Of a stretch of 64,000 nucleotides of DNA, positions 47,526 to 59,617 are shown one piece after another. The stretch is from Synanceia verrucosa (Eukaryota > Chordata > Actinopteri > Perciformes > Synanceiidae), in contig CM056556.1 of the NCBI GenBank assembly GCA_029721515.1, forward strand, positions 22,930,169 to 22,994,168, given 5' to 3'. Positions within the stretch are counted from its first letter, which is position 1; each line of letters opens with the position of its first letter. The notes beneath the pieces are model-generated. The model worked only from the letters and a program-made list of their open reading frames with translations. It ran no database searches and was not told where the DNA came from. Made by a program: the position numbers and the translations under genes.

Positions 47526-48902
47526 AGAGCCATGCCAGAAGTGTGGACTGTGTGTGGATCATGAGGATTGGCTCCCACTGAAGGTTTACCCCTCGTCCAC
47601 GTCTGCTTCCAATTATGAGTTCAGTTTCTTTTTGCCATTTTGTTGTGTCCGCCTGAGACAAAACATCAAACTGAATATCCTGTGTCAGTTTGGATTCAGA
47701 CTCTGTGTTTGGGGGGTCTTTCTTGTGGGCTGGATTTGCCATGTTTCCAGACCTTTTGGTGGTTTGGAGGGCAGCCTGAGTGGCTTCACCACACTTTGTT
47801 TGTCTTGGATCAGCATCACCATTAAACTCATCCAGCTGGGAGGATTATGAAACTGGTGCAAGCCTGTAGGAATGCTTTGCTGAGCTAAGTCAGACTGTCT
47901 TCTGTTAAATTACAGCTTTCTTAAATGTTTTGAAGGAAACATTTTGACAATTCATTTGTGACTATGACTCTCCGTCATCCACCCTCTTCTCCTCCACATC
48001 TCTACTCACTGATTCACATCCAAGATTACTGTGATCATAAAGTTCTCGTGCCATTAAACTCAGCAGAAAACATCAGCTTCAGGCCAGCACCTCTTCAGAT
48101 GAATGAAAAACTGAAATGATTGGAGAAGCTTCAGCCCACCAGTGGTTTCCTGCTCTGCTGCTCTGGTTACAATCCCGCAAACAGAACGATGGGAGATTTT
48201 CCGTAGCGTCCTTAATGGTAACCTCAGTGGCCATGTTTCCCAGGAGTGGGGTCGCCATGCCCCCCCAACTTTGGAAAAACTGAAATATGAATTACTTGCA
48301 TGTGAGGGGGGCGCCAACAGCAATTACATGGGGTTCTTACATAAAGAGCTGGAGTGAACAGTTTCAGAGGGAAGAAGAAAACAAAAAGTGGAGTCACAAA
48401 GAGACTAACCATCCATACTGTATGAGTATTTTCTGTGCTGAATGTGTAACCACATGTGTAGCTTTGTTATTCTGGTTGCTAAATAAAGGTACAGTTAATT
48501 GAGAAATAAGTCTTTTCATTCATTCTTCTCAACCTTATCTTGACATTTTAACTTTATTGCCCCCAAGAACAGCAAGGTTACCGCATAAAGAAATGCTAAA
48601 AACAGTTTTCCTGATAATCAGTCAGAGACAAACCCTGTCAACACTGTCTCTGCTGCTTTGGGGTTTGACCCAGTATCCCTTTCATCACAGTCCCACTCCC
48701 CCTGAGAACAGGGGAGCTTTGTGTTGTGTTGTAGAATTTAGAGCATTCACTTCAGTGATCATCACTCATGTGTCCTCTCACAGGTCTGGCTGATTATCAC
48801 TGCTCACTGAAGCTTATAATGTGCTTGTTTTGTCTCCAAACATGTCAATTCTCTCTGCTGCCTGTGTAGGACTACTAATTGCTCCATGAGGAATTGCGGG
48901 TC

Positions 48903-51214
48903 ATGGCGCTGAAGGGGCTCCATCTCCTGGCACTGGCCTTTTGGGCTACCGGTGGAGTGAAGCTTAGAGTTCTGAGTGAGCAAATTAAGCCAACATGGGC
49001 ACCTTTAATTCCTCACCGACCTTTTGTTGTAGTGTGGAATGCTCCTACTGAATCCTGCCGCCTTAGGTTCAAGGTGGACCTAGACCTCAGTGTTTTCGAC
49101 ATTGTAGCAAACCTCAATGAAACCTTAAGCGGACCAAACGTCACTATATTCTACCACAGCCACTTGGGATACTACCCATACTACTCAAACTCAGGGGTCC
49201 CTATAAATGGTGGACTGCCACAGAACCAGAGCATCTCCAAACACCTGAGCAAGGCCCGGGTAGATATTGACAAGCTAATCCCCCACAAGGATTTTCGAGG
49301 CCTGGGTGTCATTGATTGGGAGAATTGGAGACCTCAGTGGGTCCGAAACTGGGGGTCCAAAGATATATACCGCAACAAGTCCAAGGAACAGATCCGTAAA
49401 CTTCACCCGAACTGGCCGGAGAGCAAAGTGGAGAAGGAAGCGAAGGAAAGTTTTGAGAGGGCTGGACAGACCTTCATGAACATGACCTTGGCCCTGGCTG
49501 AAGGTCGCAGGCCAGATGGGTTGTGGGGGTTTTACCTGTTCCCAGACTGTTACAACTATGGGTACAAGCAGCACCCACAAAGGTACACTGGGGAATGCCC
49601 TAATGTTGAGCATGTACGTAATGACCATCTGATGTGGCTTTGGAAAGAGAGCACGGCCCTTTACCCGTCCATCTATCTGGACTACGAGCTCAAGTCTTCT
49701 TCCAACACTGTCAAGTTTGTCCACTATCGAGTCAAGGAAGCTATGAGGATTGCATCCATCGCCCGTGCAGACGTCGCGTTGCCCGTGTTTGTCTACTCCA
49801 GACCTTTCTACGCCTACACCTTTGTGGTTCTTTCAGAGGTAAGGTTTTCTGTTCTTAGTTTACAGGGTGTCTTATTTAGTGATTTTTTCCTTGAAGATGC
49901 TTTCCCAGACACTGCCTAGTATGTTTGTAGCAAAGTGGAAGAGGAATGACGTATTTAGATTGACTGTGCATGCCATAAAAGTCATCAAGACAGTTGTAGT
50001 TGTATTGAGGTGTTTACTAATTTCAAAATTCCCTTGTGATTCTGTTTCAGGCTGACCTGGTTCATACCATCGGGGAGAGTGCTGTCTTGGGAGCATCAGG
50101 TGTCGTTCTCTGGGGATCATCAGAGTATGCGCGATCTCGGGTAATGGTAAAAAAAACATTGCTAGGTGGCTAGATTTAGGAAATTTTGGAGTTAATCTGC
50201 AGCTAGTGGTGCTAGATAATTTCATTGGAAACATATTGGCAACACCGGGCAGGGATTTTCAGTTGGATTATTTTTGAAAAATCAAGTGTATTCTTGATAG
50301 TTTCTCAAGACCACCAACCCAGCCTTTAAACTAAAGGCTTCTCTGTTATAGTATTACCCCTATATTATAGCAAACATTGCATAAAATGTCACAAAGTTTT
50401 AGGGGACCATAAATTTGAATGATAAACTGAATGTAAAAAGTATTTTGAATTTATGATTTAATTATTCTCTCCTCCATAGCCCATGTTACCTATGTGATTT
50501 CTTAATTGACTAAAACCTTGACAATAAAAAAAACAGGAGACGAAGCCTTTGTTATATGTGTGAAAGAGATTCTATTGGTGTCTGTGGATTGTTTTACATC
50601 ATTATTTACAGCTGTACCTTTTACGTATCACTGTGAAGTCCAGGAAACTGCAATCCTAACCTTTCTTATTTAAAGATAATCTGTTTTTATAATTTATTTC
50701 ACTACTGTCTTTTGTGTCCTGCCTCCTCTAGAGGAACTGCCTGGCAGTGAAGAAGTACATTGATGGTCCACTGGGACATTATGTAATCAACGTCACCTCC
50801 GCTGCCAAGCTGTGCAGCAAAGCACTTTGCAAGAAGAATGGCAGGTGTGTCCGCAAGAGCCTGGAATCGAGCACTTACCTTCACCTGAATCCACGCTTCT
50901 TCCACATCCACCACAATCCAGCATCCAGTGGGCGTCGCTTCCACGTTAGCGGCCACCTCAATAACCACGACATCCTAGACATGAAGCACAAGTTCACCTG
51001 CCAGTGCTACCAGGGCTGGACAGGTATTTACTGTGAGATGCCCCAGGCTCCCACTCCTCCTCGCCCTCCACCTGAGCCCGCTGTCCCCCTGCCTCACCCC
51101 ATGGAGAACAGCCTAATGGGAGATATCCTGCTTCTCCTAACCCTCCATTTCTCCTGTCTGTGTATCACCATGTTCCTGGGACTCTGTCTGATTATCAAGT
51201 GCCTTATATTGTAG
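48903..51214 (+). CDS. hyal4: Hyaluronidase of the PH-20/HYAL4 group (three coding exons, 502 aa)
   Basis: A glycosyl hydrolase family 56 enzyme that cleaves hyaluronan or chondroitin chains at the cell surface. Exons: 48903-49838, 50051-50140, 50732-51214, all phase 0 with GT-AG borders. Residues 1-21 form a signal peptide (MALKGLHLLALAFWATGGV). The catalytic pair is Asp138 and Glu140 in GLGVIDWENWRPQW; SIYLDYEL at ~256-263 supplies the substrate Tyr. Family words: VVWNAPTESC, YYPYYSNSG, LWGFYLFPDCYNY, ADLVHTIGESAVLGASGVVL. An EGF-like module follows (CSKALCKKNGRC, then CQCYQGWTGIYC). A hydrophobic C-terminus at ~470-502 suggests a GPI anchor or membrane segment. Upstream codons to 48879 are open, but ATG 48903 starts the signal peptide. 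It sits after wasl like human HYAL4/SPAM1; which paralogue it is remains unresolved, so the symbol is provisional. Confidence 0.93.
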
Positions 51215-51345
51215 ACAACAAAGACTTCATTTTAGTGTGATAAGTTGTAGTTCGTCTAACGTCCACAAGAAAACTGTGATGAAATTAATGTGAAAACCTC
51301 CAACTTCTCACAACAGAAATCAGTTCTCAGTAGCTGGGCTTGCAT

Positions 51346-51351
51346 AATAAA
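51346..51351 (+). promoter_or_regulatory. Hyaluronidase polyadenylation signal AATAAA
   Basis: Canonical AATAAA 132 bases after the stop codon, followed by a GT-rich stretch (TGGTGGTCATT). It is the first such site downstream. Confidence 0.6.
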
Positions 51352-53739
51352 TGGTGGTCATTATTTTAATGAAAGAAACATTTCACTAACAAAACAATGG
51401 TTGCAAACTTTTTAGTTTATATTTTTTCATATATATATTCATAGCAGTATCCAGGTTTTACAGCAAAAAAATTAAACATCCAAAGAAACCAGTCAACAAA
51501 CCATGAGCTCTGTCTATTGGTCGTTCATTTTCTGACACCTGTCTAGGTCTAAGGTCAGGACATCCCTGCTCATCCACCTCCAACAACTCCTTGAGCATTT
51601 GTTCACACTACACGATTTTTACCACCTCAACACCTCAAGACTCCCAACCAGAGAACAGAGAGTCGCATTTGACTTGCCAAACAGCAGTGTTTGGCAAGTG
51701 TTTTCAATTGTTGCAGACAGAACTGATCACTTTTGAACCAGATTACTGATAATTTTAACTAAATCTTTTATAGTCCAAAGAGGGAGAGAAAAATTGATCT
51801 GAAGTTCATTTTCTCTAGCATGAAGACAAATTAAACATCAGACAAAACTCTCAATAAATCAACAAAATCAGAGAGGACACTAAGTCAGTTTACAGTCACT
51901 TCTTTGATTTGGGATAATGACTATAATGAGGCTGACATCACCACCAGCTCCTCATCAGCCTGCTGACTGTATCTGAAGGTGGGTGGTGAAGTTTCAGTCA
52001 GTCAAATGAGTCACAGCAAACAGTGGTGGGACTGGTCACATGACCAAACAGCTTAACAATAATGTTTGTTTGTCCCATAGGAACGGGAGGGATGGCCAAG
52101 TGGCAAACAACTGTTTTGGGTGGCGAGGGTAGGGACGAGACGCGTCTGTTTTAACTGGAGTTTCACAATCCATGAAGAACTGTCAAAACAGACTAAACCG
52201 AGGATTAGAGAAAGTGTTGAAGTCAGCTGGTGCAAAATGGCTTTTACCAGCTTACTTAACAGCAGCTCTGGAGTTTCATCCTTAAGCTGCCGCTGAATTA
52301 GGATCGCAAAGCTGCATGTTATTGCAGTTTATACAAATAAATTTCAAGATATATTTATTCATGGAAATATGTCAATAAATAAATAAAGAAAGAAAGAAAA
52401 AATATATTTATCTGTGGTGATAATTAAACACAGTAGGTGATTGGAGGAAGATTTACAATTTACAATTTTAAGATATTAAGATTTTGCAATCCCTGATTTC
52501 ATTTAACCAGATGAACTTCTGCAAATCAAAGGGCTTTCACTCAGGGGGCTGGCGCCACAGTTTAAGACATGTAACAATCATACTTATTTTAAGCAAAACC
52601 ACCATGTCTTTTTCAAACCCTAACCAAGTGGTCTTGTTGCCTAAACCTAACCGCCACTGTGTAACAATGTTAACCACGGCCATTTCCCAATGTCCTGTTT
52701 ATACACGGTGTCTCCGTATGATGATACGTCCTCCCATGTCTAGATAGTGCACACAGCCTGTGTGGTCATCCCTCGCCATACATACCGGGATGTGGTCAGT
52801 GTTTCTCATGAGTGGCTACACAGACAAGGTAAAAATTGATCTTCAGAGTAAAAGCCATATTTTTTGTCTGTGTCTTTTAAATCTGTCATCCGATAAAAAT
52901 CCTTACTATTATTAGTCCAACAAGCAATAGCTTGTCTTGACTTGGCGGTTCTGTAGACCACCTTCTGATTAACCTTTGCTGGGCACATAAAACACTGACT
53001 ATGGATGTTTAATAATTGATAAAATCAATAGAGAGTTTGTCCAGAAAAAACACAATGAAGCAACTTTTAGTGGTTTTTAGCTCCTCAGAGGAAGGATGCT
53101 GACTGAAGAACCACAGCTGAGTGGAAAACTGTCAGGCCTACTCAGGAGGACCTTTCATTCACTCCCCGCCTTGTTTTTTTTTTTTTTTTTTTTTTAAATC
53201 ACCCAGATTTCATCCCTTCCTAACAGTCATGGGGTCAGTTAATTTCTATTTAAATCAACAAAATTTTAAAAAGCTCATTTGAACTCATCACATTTCATCA
53301 CGTTGCTGTTTTTTCAAGGTTACCTCATAGTTTTGTGGTAATACAGTTCCTGTAGCCTAGGGTTAATTTTTTTTCTGACTGTGAAAAACCTAATTTGCAA
53401 GGAGTGGAGATGAGGAGGATTTGAAATGAGAGGAGAGAGCACCAGCCACACCTGACAAAGATAAACATCATAATTATCATTTATTATTTGCTGACTTTTC
53501 TGTTTGTGGACCAAAGTTGGGGGTTTTCCCATTCACTTCCATAGTCAAGAGTTTTTAGCAGTGAGAAAAGCCCTAAACACTGCGAAACAGTAACTGTCAC
53601 CAGAGGCAAACTCAGAGGATTTTGCTAAAAGTAAACTCAATAAAACAACTTCCAGTAGTCTAGGCTTTACAACAAAATGTAGTTGGGACAAACTGCTGGA
53701 TGCTGTAAGATCCTGATTTGGTCTTTGAGCTAAATGAAA

Positions 53740-53816
53740 AGTCAGAGGATCGCCAGAGTCATTAAGTAGTTCTGTGCAGACAATGAACGTCTGAACCAGA
53801 TTTCTCGGCCTTCAAA
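53740..53816. repeat. Teleost dispersed repeat, family X copy
   Basis: GAGGATCGCCAGAGTCATTA, then GACAATGAACGTCTGAACCAGATTTC: the same segment as 47390-47450 with scattered substitutions. Confidence 0.55.
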
Positions 53817-54630
53817 TCTCTTCAAGAGTAAAAGTGATTTTGGCAGAGCTGAGGCCGACTCAGCTAAGTAATTCTGACGGTGTGACTGTCGGCCTTATTA
53901 TTATTATCGTATTATAATGAGTGACAGGCGAAGAAGTAGATGACCTCAGCATCTGCAATTCACAACCCTCTCAGTTTCCTGCTGGCATCTTTTTCTTCTC
54001 TTTCCTCTAAACACAAACCTGAGAATGTGAGAACAGAGAAAAGTATGTTTTCAATGAAAGTTAGATCAGAAAACAGCATGGTTGCCTAAAATTACAGTTA
54101 GTTCACTTCAAGCGTTTATACACAACCACATTTAAAGTCTTTCTCAAACACTATATATTATATCTTTATAAAATAAACCCCTGGGGTTCATCTTTCAGTA
54201 TGTCTTAAACAAACAGAAACCAAACACCTGTAATTTTACAACCCACAGACATCAGTTAGGTCCTGATGTATTTAATAACCATAATCAGCTTCAGTTCACT
54301 GTCAGCAGTCACTCTGGATGTTCAGTCTGTACAGGAGCTGGCAAAGGCTCTACACCACTTTTATGAACCCCCAAGTGACTCTTTCATAACTGATGACTGT
54401 AAATTTAGATTGTATACCCAGTAGAGGTGAACTGCTGCCTTATTTCTGTGCAGCATGTGGCCAAGTATGACATTCTGCACCTTTAAATTCCTTTAAATGA
54501 CATTTTTGCCTATTGTAGCTTGTTAAAGGGCTTCATTCTCTGTCGTATTATTAACAGATGTGTTGATGTGTCTCTCATTGCTTTCTGACCGTCTGTGGCT
54601 CTTGGCTCCAAGAGTGTTGCCATAGATATA

Positions 54631-55035
54631 TTAACTCTTTGAGTGCCACCCATTTTTTAAAATCGAAAGTGCCTTGTTCCAGCGTTTCTGCCCATTTTTC
54701 AGTCATATTTCAAGACCCACTGAATATTTTGCACTATGTCTCTGAAAACACAGAGAAGCTCAAATGAAAGAAGAAACTCTCTATTTCATCATGAAAAAAA
54801 ACATTTGTTTTTTCCTTATTCTGTTCTTGTTTTGTCTTGAGGAGAATAGAGGCCACTTTCACCAAAATCACCACTTTTTGTCCAGAATCTTGTTTGTTTT
54901 GCTCCCTAATCTCGATCGTCTCCACTTCCTACTTTGATCTCTGTGGTGCACATTAACTCTTTATGTCCCAACTACATCTCCCAGAAGCCCAAACATTCCT
55001 CACAGGCTGTGGGGGACCGCGATCAGCAACCTTTT
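54631..55035. repeat. Dispersed repeat, copy 2, possibly piggyBac-derived
   Basis: It starts TTAACTCTTTGAGTGCCACC; a second TTAACTCTTTATGTCCCA lies at 54953. 'TTAA + CNCTTTGNG' ends are usual for piggyBac-derived MITEs, which target TTAA. The internal block from 54708 matches 7535-7725. The right border is uncertain. Confidence 0.45.
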
Positions 55036-55115
55036 AGAAAATAGAATAGAATAGAATAGAATAGAATAGAATAGAATTACTTTATTGATCCCAACGTGGG
55101 AAATTACTGAACTTG
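55035..55115 (-). repeat. LINE tail with (AGAAT)n pentamers
   Basis: Eight AGAAT units are followed by TACTTTATTGATCCCAACGT. In reverse this is '...TTGGGATCAATAAAGTAATTCTATTCTATTCT', a LINE 3' end with its tandem tail. Confidence 0.7.
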
Positions 55116-58100
55116 GGAAATTACTGGCCAATTAAAGGCCCATTAACTTAATAAAACAGCTATTAATCAATGTTACTCAAACAGGTGGAAATTGTATGTT
55201 TGTTGAGGATTATTTTCAAGGAGGATTCACTCACATTTAGAGGGTTTTTCTTTTGGGAACAAAATCAGTCTCCATTTAAACCAAATAGACCCAGAATAAT
55301 GAAGTAAACTTAAACCTCAGACTGTTAGATGATCGAGCGGTAGCTGAGTTCAGTATGACATGTGGTCAGCTTCATTCTGCAGCTCTGATTGGCTGTTTAT
55401 TGAGCGTTCATCACCTCTCTGCTGCCTCTCCACCAGCTTCATCTGCTGCAGCTGATTACAGGCTGGGAGGGGAAGCAGATAAACATTTACCACCTTTGTA
55501 CACAAACAATTAACAAGGTCCAAACACTGACGACCCAGATGGATAGGATGTCTCACCTCAAGAAACCACTTCAGATGGAAAAATCTAAAGTTGCTCCACT
55601 TCCTGCTCTCTGCAAGCAAAACTTTTGACTTACCCTGTGGAAAACACATAACTCCGAATCAGTCAGAGGAGTTGATCTAGGATCCAACAACTTTTACTGT
55701 TACATATGTGAACAGTTGCAGGTTGCTGAGATAAACAATTTGGTCAATGGCTAATACTGAATTCTGAGTTTTTTTCCAAGTCAAACAATTCTCTTTATTG
55801 GAAGTGACATTAAATCACTGCGGTGCTTCGTGAGATGGGACAGATGATTTTCCCTTTGGACAATAAAGGAAACCACAGGAGACTGTACAGGAAGCCAGCT
55901 GAAGCAGATCTTTATCCCGTCTGTGATTCAAACAAACAAATATTTGTAAAAAAGTAACTTGAGGAGCATGAATGTGCTCTCAGTAAATGAAAATTGGCCT
56001 GTGCTCTTATTACATTTCTTGTGTACATGTGGAAGTTGGAGGTCAGATTTGTGCTGGAAGAATGACTGCCAGGCAATGTAAGCATGGTTTTGTCCTTTGT
56101 GGACAGAGTTTATTTGCTGTTTCTGAATAAAAGTGTCATTTAAAAAAACAGCATTTGCAGCAGCTTGTTTGTCTTTTCTCCCCATTTTAATCTGTACTTT
56201 CTGTGATCTGAACTCTGATCTGTGTGATCTGATACTCTGTGGAAACACTCACAGAAGTCGTTTTGATGGAATCCGGTCAAGATATCAATAATGACAAAAA
56301 TAACAAAAATGATCTGGTTTAACAAAATTAAAACATTCTGAGGCCTTTTATATTTCGCACTGTAAGAAGAGAAGCAGTCACTTCCTCCAGAGCAAATATG
56401 GCTGCTGTCCAGGCAGCCTGGCGTCAGTCAGGCTGTTGATTTTGAATCCAGTCGACCCCTCAGATCCTGATCCTACATCAACACAACAACTCTGTGAAGC
56501 TCCATGAGGGCCATAAAATGCAGAGTTAGGTCAGTGGGCGAAGATGGCATCAGGAACAATAACATGAGTACTGGGGAAAACTGGCAACGCTGCACTAAAA
56601 CACACAGTTTGAAAATGTTTGAAAGGAAGCCCAGAGCTGTCTCTCCTGCCAGTCATTGGATCGTGTTTAACATCAACAAGACAAAGCTTCAGCTCCTGGA
56701 GGTCAAAGGTCAGAGCTACAGAAATGATGTCTATTTCTGTCTGTGTAATTGTCTGATGAAAAGATCAGAGAGGTATGATGATGCTGTTTTAAACAGGAAA
56801 TGATGATTCTACTTCATTATAAACTTGATATGTCCCTGCAAATGAGCTATCACCGTACTGAAACCTTTCCATAAGCAAAAAACAGTATTGCTTCCCAAAC
56901 CTGGAACAAAAATAAAAAAGTTTTCAGATCCATTTTCACGTTTCTCTTTGAATTTCCTCTCCATCTGGAGAATCGCGGATTCACACTCAGTCACTTGACA
57001 TGTCTGAAAGCCACTACAGAGGGTGGTTTAGGACAAGATGCTGCAGATGTTTTGTCATGGTCCTCCTCTTCTGTCTGTCTGAGAGACAGTAGGCTTTTGA
57101 AGTAACTATGCTGCCAACCCATCTGTAGATATTATTAAATGTTCAGAGACATTGCCGCTGCTAAAGACCATGTAAGACAGGCAGGCTTTCACAGGACTTT
57201 CACCCATGAGACAGATGTTGGTGTCGTGTGTGAAACAAAATGTTGACTTGTTTATTTACGTAAAGTATCTTTACTTAAAGTATGTGATGTAGGCTATGTA
57301 CCTGAAGTTATGCAGTGACCACACTCATTTGAACCCAAACCAAAACCTTTGACTAAACCTAATCAAGTGACACCAAGTGGTCCTGACCATGTGATGGAAA
57401 TGAAATAGTGTTGCTCCACTCTGAGACCACCTCCTCAGCTGGGCCTCGGTCCCTTGTTTGGTCCGCACCAGAGTTGGAGTGATTGTATTCACAGCGGCCA
57501 AAAAGGAAACTCGAGGAAACAAACTTGAGTTCATTTTACTCAAACTAAACAAGGCAGGTGTGAATACACTCTAAAAATGGTATTTGTTGTAAGTAATGTG
57601 TATGCGTTTTTCCTCTTCTGTAGTTTTTTTGCCAGTTCAAGTGCACCTCCTTGCTCTTTCCTGCTGGACTGGAATAGTCAAACCAAATCTGGATGGCAGG
57701 AAAGTGTTTCTAGAAAAATTACAAAGGTAAAAAAGGCCAAGTAATTCCACCAGAAATGGAAAAGGTTTGCTAAACAAAGAATTTCATAGAAATTAAGAGA
57801 AACAAAAAGCTGCCCAGAAGAAAATTGAAAAACTTGGTTACAAAATACATACACAACTATGTGTATGACTCTTAAACCAAAGTAGAAAAGGGTGAAAGGG
57901 AACCAAGAGTTCAAACAGTGCACACGATGAAGGGATGATGACCTTCATCCACAGCAACCACAGAATCCAGTTTTCAGTTTCCGTCCTTTTAAGAATAATT
58001 GAATTTCTGTCGACCACCACCCTGCACGAGCAGGCGCCATGCACATTTCAAAGACGACAATCAGTCGTCTTTGAAATGTTTCAGTTTTTCCTGAAACCCA

Positions 58101-58410
58101 GCATATTTTACATCATCTATTGAACGTAGGCCGACCCCGAACCATCACTTCCTCCCCGGGCAACTCGATGCCTCATTACAGTTGAGCCATTAAAGCTAGC
58201 AAGCTAGAGGGAGGATCCATGCAGTCTGAGCCCAGACATTTTCATAACACAGTCCATATGTTCACGAGGAGACACTGATGGAGATGCTGAGGTTTCCATG
58301 TGGGGGTGGGGGTGGGGGCTTTCATCCACAGAGGTGGTGGAAACGCATCTACAGTCAAAAATGCCAAGCCAGAGGAATCCAAATATACCCCCACCACCCA
58401 GCCTTTCCTA

Positions 58411-58418
58411 CACACACA

Positions 58419-58462
<44 letters not shown>
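58411..58462 (+). repeat. (CA)n microsatellite
   Basis: About 26 CA units with one CATA interruption. It causes Thr-His and Cys-Val pseudo-ORFs on the two strands. Confidence 0.95.
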
Positions 58463-58463
<1 letters not shown>

Positions 58464-58484
58464 GGATAAATGTAGGATTGTGAA

Positions 58485-58833
58485 TTAACCCTTTAGATCC
58501 TGAGTCTGTTTTGGCTGTTTTTTTAAAACATGCCCACGCTTGGTATCTTTCTGGTATTTTTCAGAACTACTTCATCTATATAGTATGAAGAGATAGTTAT
58601 TATTTCACTATAACCTACTTCATTAACATATTGGGCCAAAAATTATCAATTTATTACAATAAAAAGCACAAACATGCTCAATCAACAGTTTTGGAACTTT
58701 AAAAACTAAATATAGGTTGCAAATCTTAATCTTAATAAGTAAATATAAAATTCAAATAAAGTAATACTATATACAAATATTTAAAATAAAAATTCTGATC
58801 ACACCGGCGTGATCATAGGCCTCACAGTGTTAA
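58485..58833. mobile_element. TTAA-bounded MITE, piggyBac-like
   Basis: The left end TTAACCCTTTAGATCCTGAG and the reversed right end TTAACACTGTGAGGCCTATG both begin TTAA and share only a loose inverted pattern. The AT-rich 349-bp interior is non-coding. piggyBac elements insert at TTAA and have CCC-type ends. The poor similarity between the ends keeps the call tentative. Confidence 0.45.
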
Positions 58834-59182
58834 TCCAAATTTTTGTAAATTAATCAATAAATCAAATGGGTTGGTGGGTTCAAAGTAAACTGTTTCTACA
58901 TGCAGCTAAACAATATCTGGTTCCCACTTCTAACAGGGCATCTTACAAGTTGTATGTTACCAATGTTATCAAAGTAGCAGTGAAATTAAAGAAAGTTTTT
59001 CCTGTATTGTGGTCCAAAGAACAGAGGGTGTTGTATTCTATGTAGATTGTAAAGCCTCTTGCAGCTTATTTTTAATTCATGATGTTCTGCATTACTGTAT
59101 GAACTGACACCTTTGTAAATATTGCAGCTAATAAAAGTTTTCAGATCTGTGATTTAATGTGCATCAAGAAAAGAGACTGTAA

Positions 59183-59617
59183 GGGATAAATAAGAATGGT
59201 TCTGACTGTCAAAAAGAAATCTTACAAAATTGGCAATACAGTTGCCATCCAGGTGATAATTTAGCCCGTTTTGCTGTTGGCATCGAAGAAAAAAAAGTGA
59301 CTGGTGTGGGATTTGACATGAAAAATAATGAGTGTGGGTGTTTTAAAGCTGCCCCTGGATGTCACACCTTGGTAGAAGTGGAAACCAAGCATCAGTTCAG
59401 TAGAAAATATCACTGTCGGTCAGTTAATCAGCAGGAACAACTGAAAACTTACAAAAATGGTGTCAAGCACAATCCAACCCCACTCTACAGCGTACCATTT
59501 TTTTCATTCAAAACAGCAAAATTTACTGAAAAGCGACACTCTTTAGCCACGTGGTATCCTGTATGTACCAAAAAGGGTATGAATGACATGCTAGCGCGCA
59601 AGACGTTTACTGTTTAG
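59183..59617 (+). pseudogene. Unassigned decayed coding-like sequence
   Basis: An open frame of 144 codons has no upstream Met; the listed ATG-independent start is arbitrary. It contains a Cys-rich stretch (NNECGCFKAAPGCH), YHCRSVNQQEQLKTYKNGVK and ATWYPVCTKKGMNDM. A different frame just 5' (59197-59265) opens with an ATG and reads MVLTVKKKSYKIGNTVAIQV before a stop. A single frameshift near 59250 would join the two. AATAAA occurs at about 59870. I do not recognise the family. It could be a decayed retrogene, a transposon protein relic or a chance ORF. Confidence 0.3.

Larger units (their letters stand above)
36685..48902. other. wasl-hyaluronidase intergenic region
   Basis: A 12-kb region without a supported gene. 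It holds dispersed-repeat copies (38405-38640, 44030-44165, 47385-47525), a minus-strand LINE relic (40545-41720) and two fold-back elements (42604-42949, 45167-45518). It also has CA- and AAAC-type microsatellites. A 5' untranslated exon of the hyaluronidase gene may lie near its right end. Confidence 0.5.
51352..59182. other. Gene-poor region right of the hyaluronidase gene
   Basis: No gene is supported. It contains a poly(T) run (53174-53196), dispersed-repeat pieces, a piggyBac-like repeat pair partner (54631-55035), a LINE tail (55035-55115), a (CA)n run and a TTAA-bounded element (58485-58833). A CCTAACC-rich patch at about 52605-52740 resembles another teleost dispersed repeat. Confidence 0.5.

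Noticed and set aside
47515..48502. Several overlapping ORFs just upstream of the hyaluronidase gene
   Set aside because: They overlap on both strands and in several frames with no recognisable domain. At most a 5' untranslated exon is expected here.
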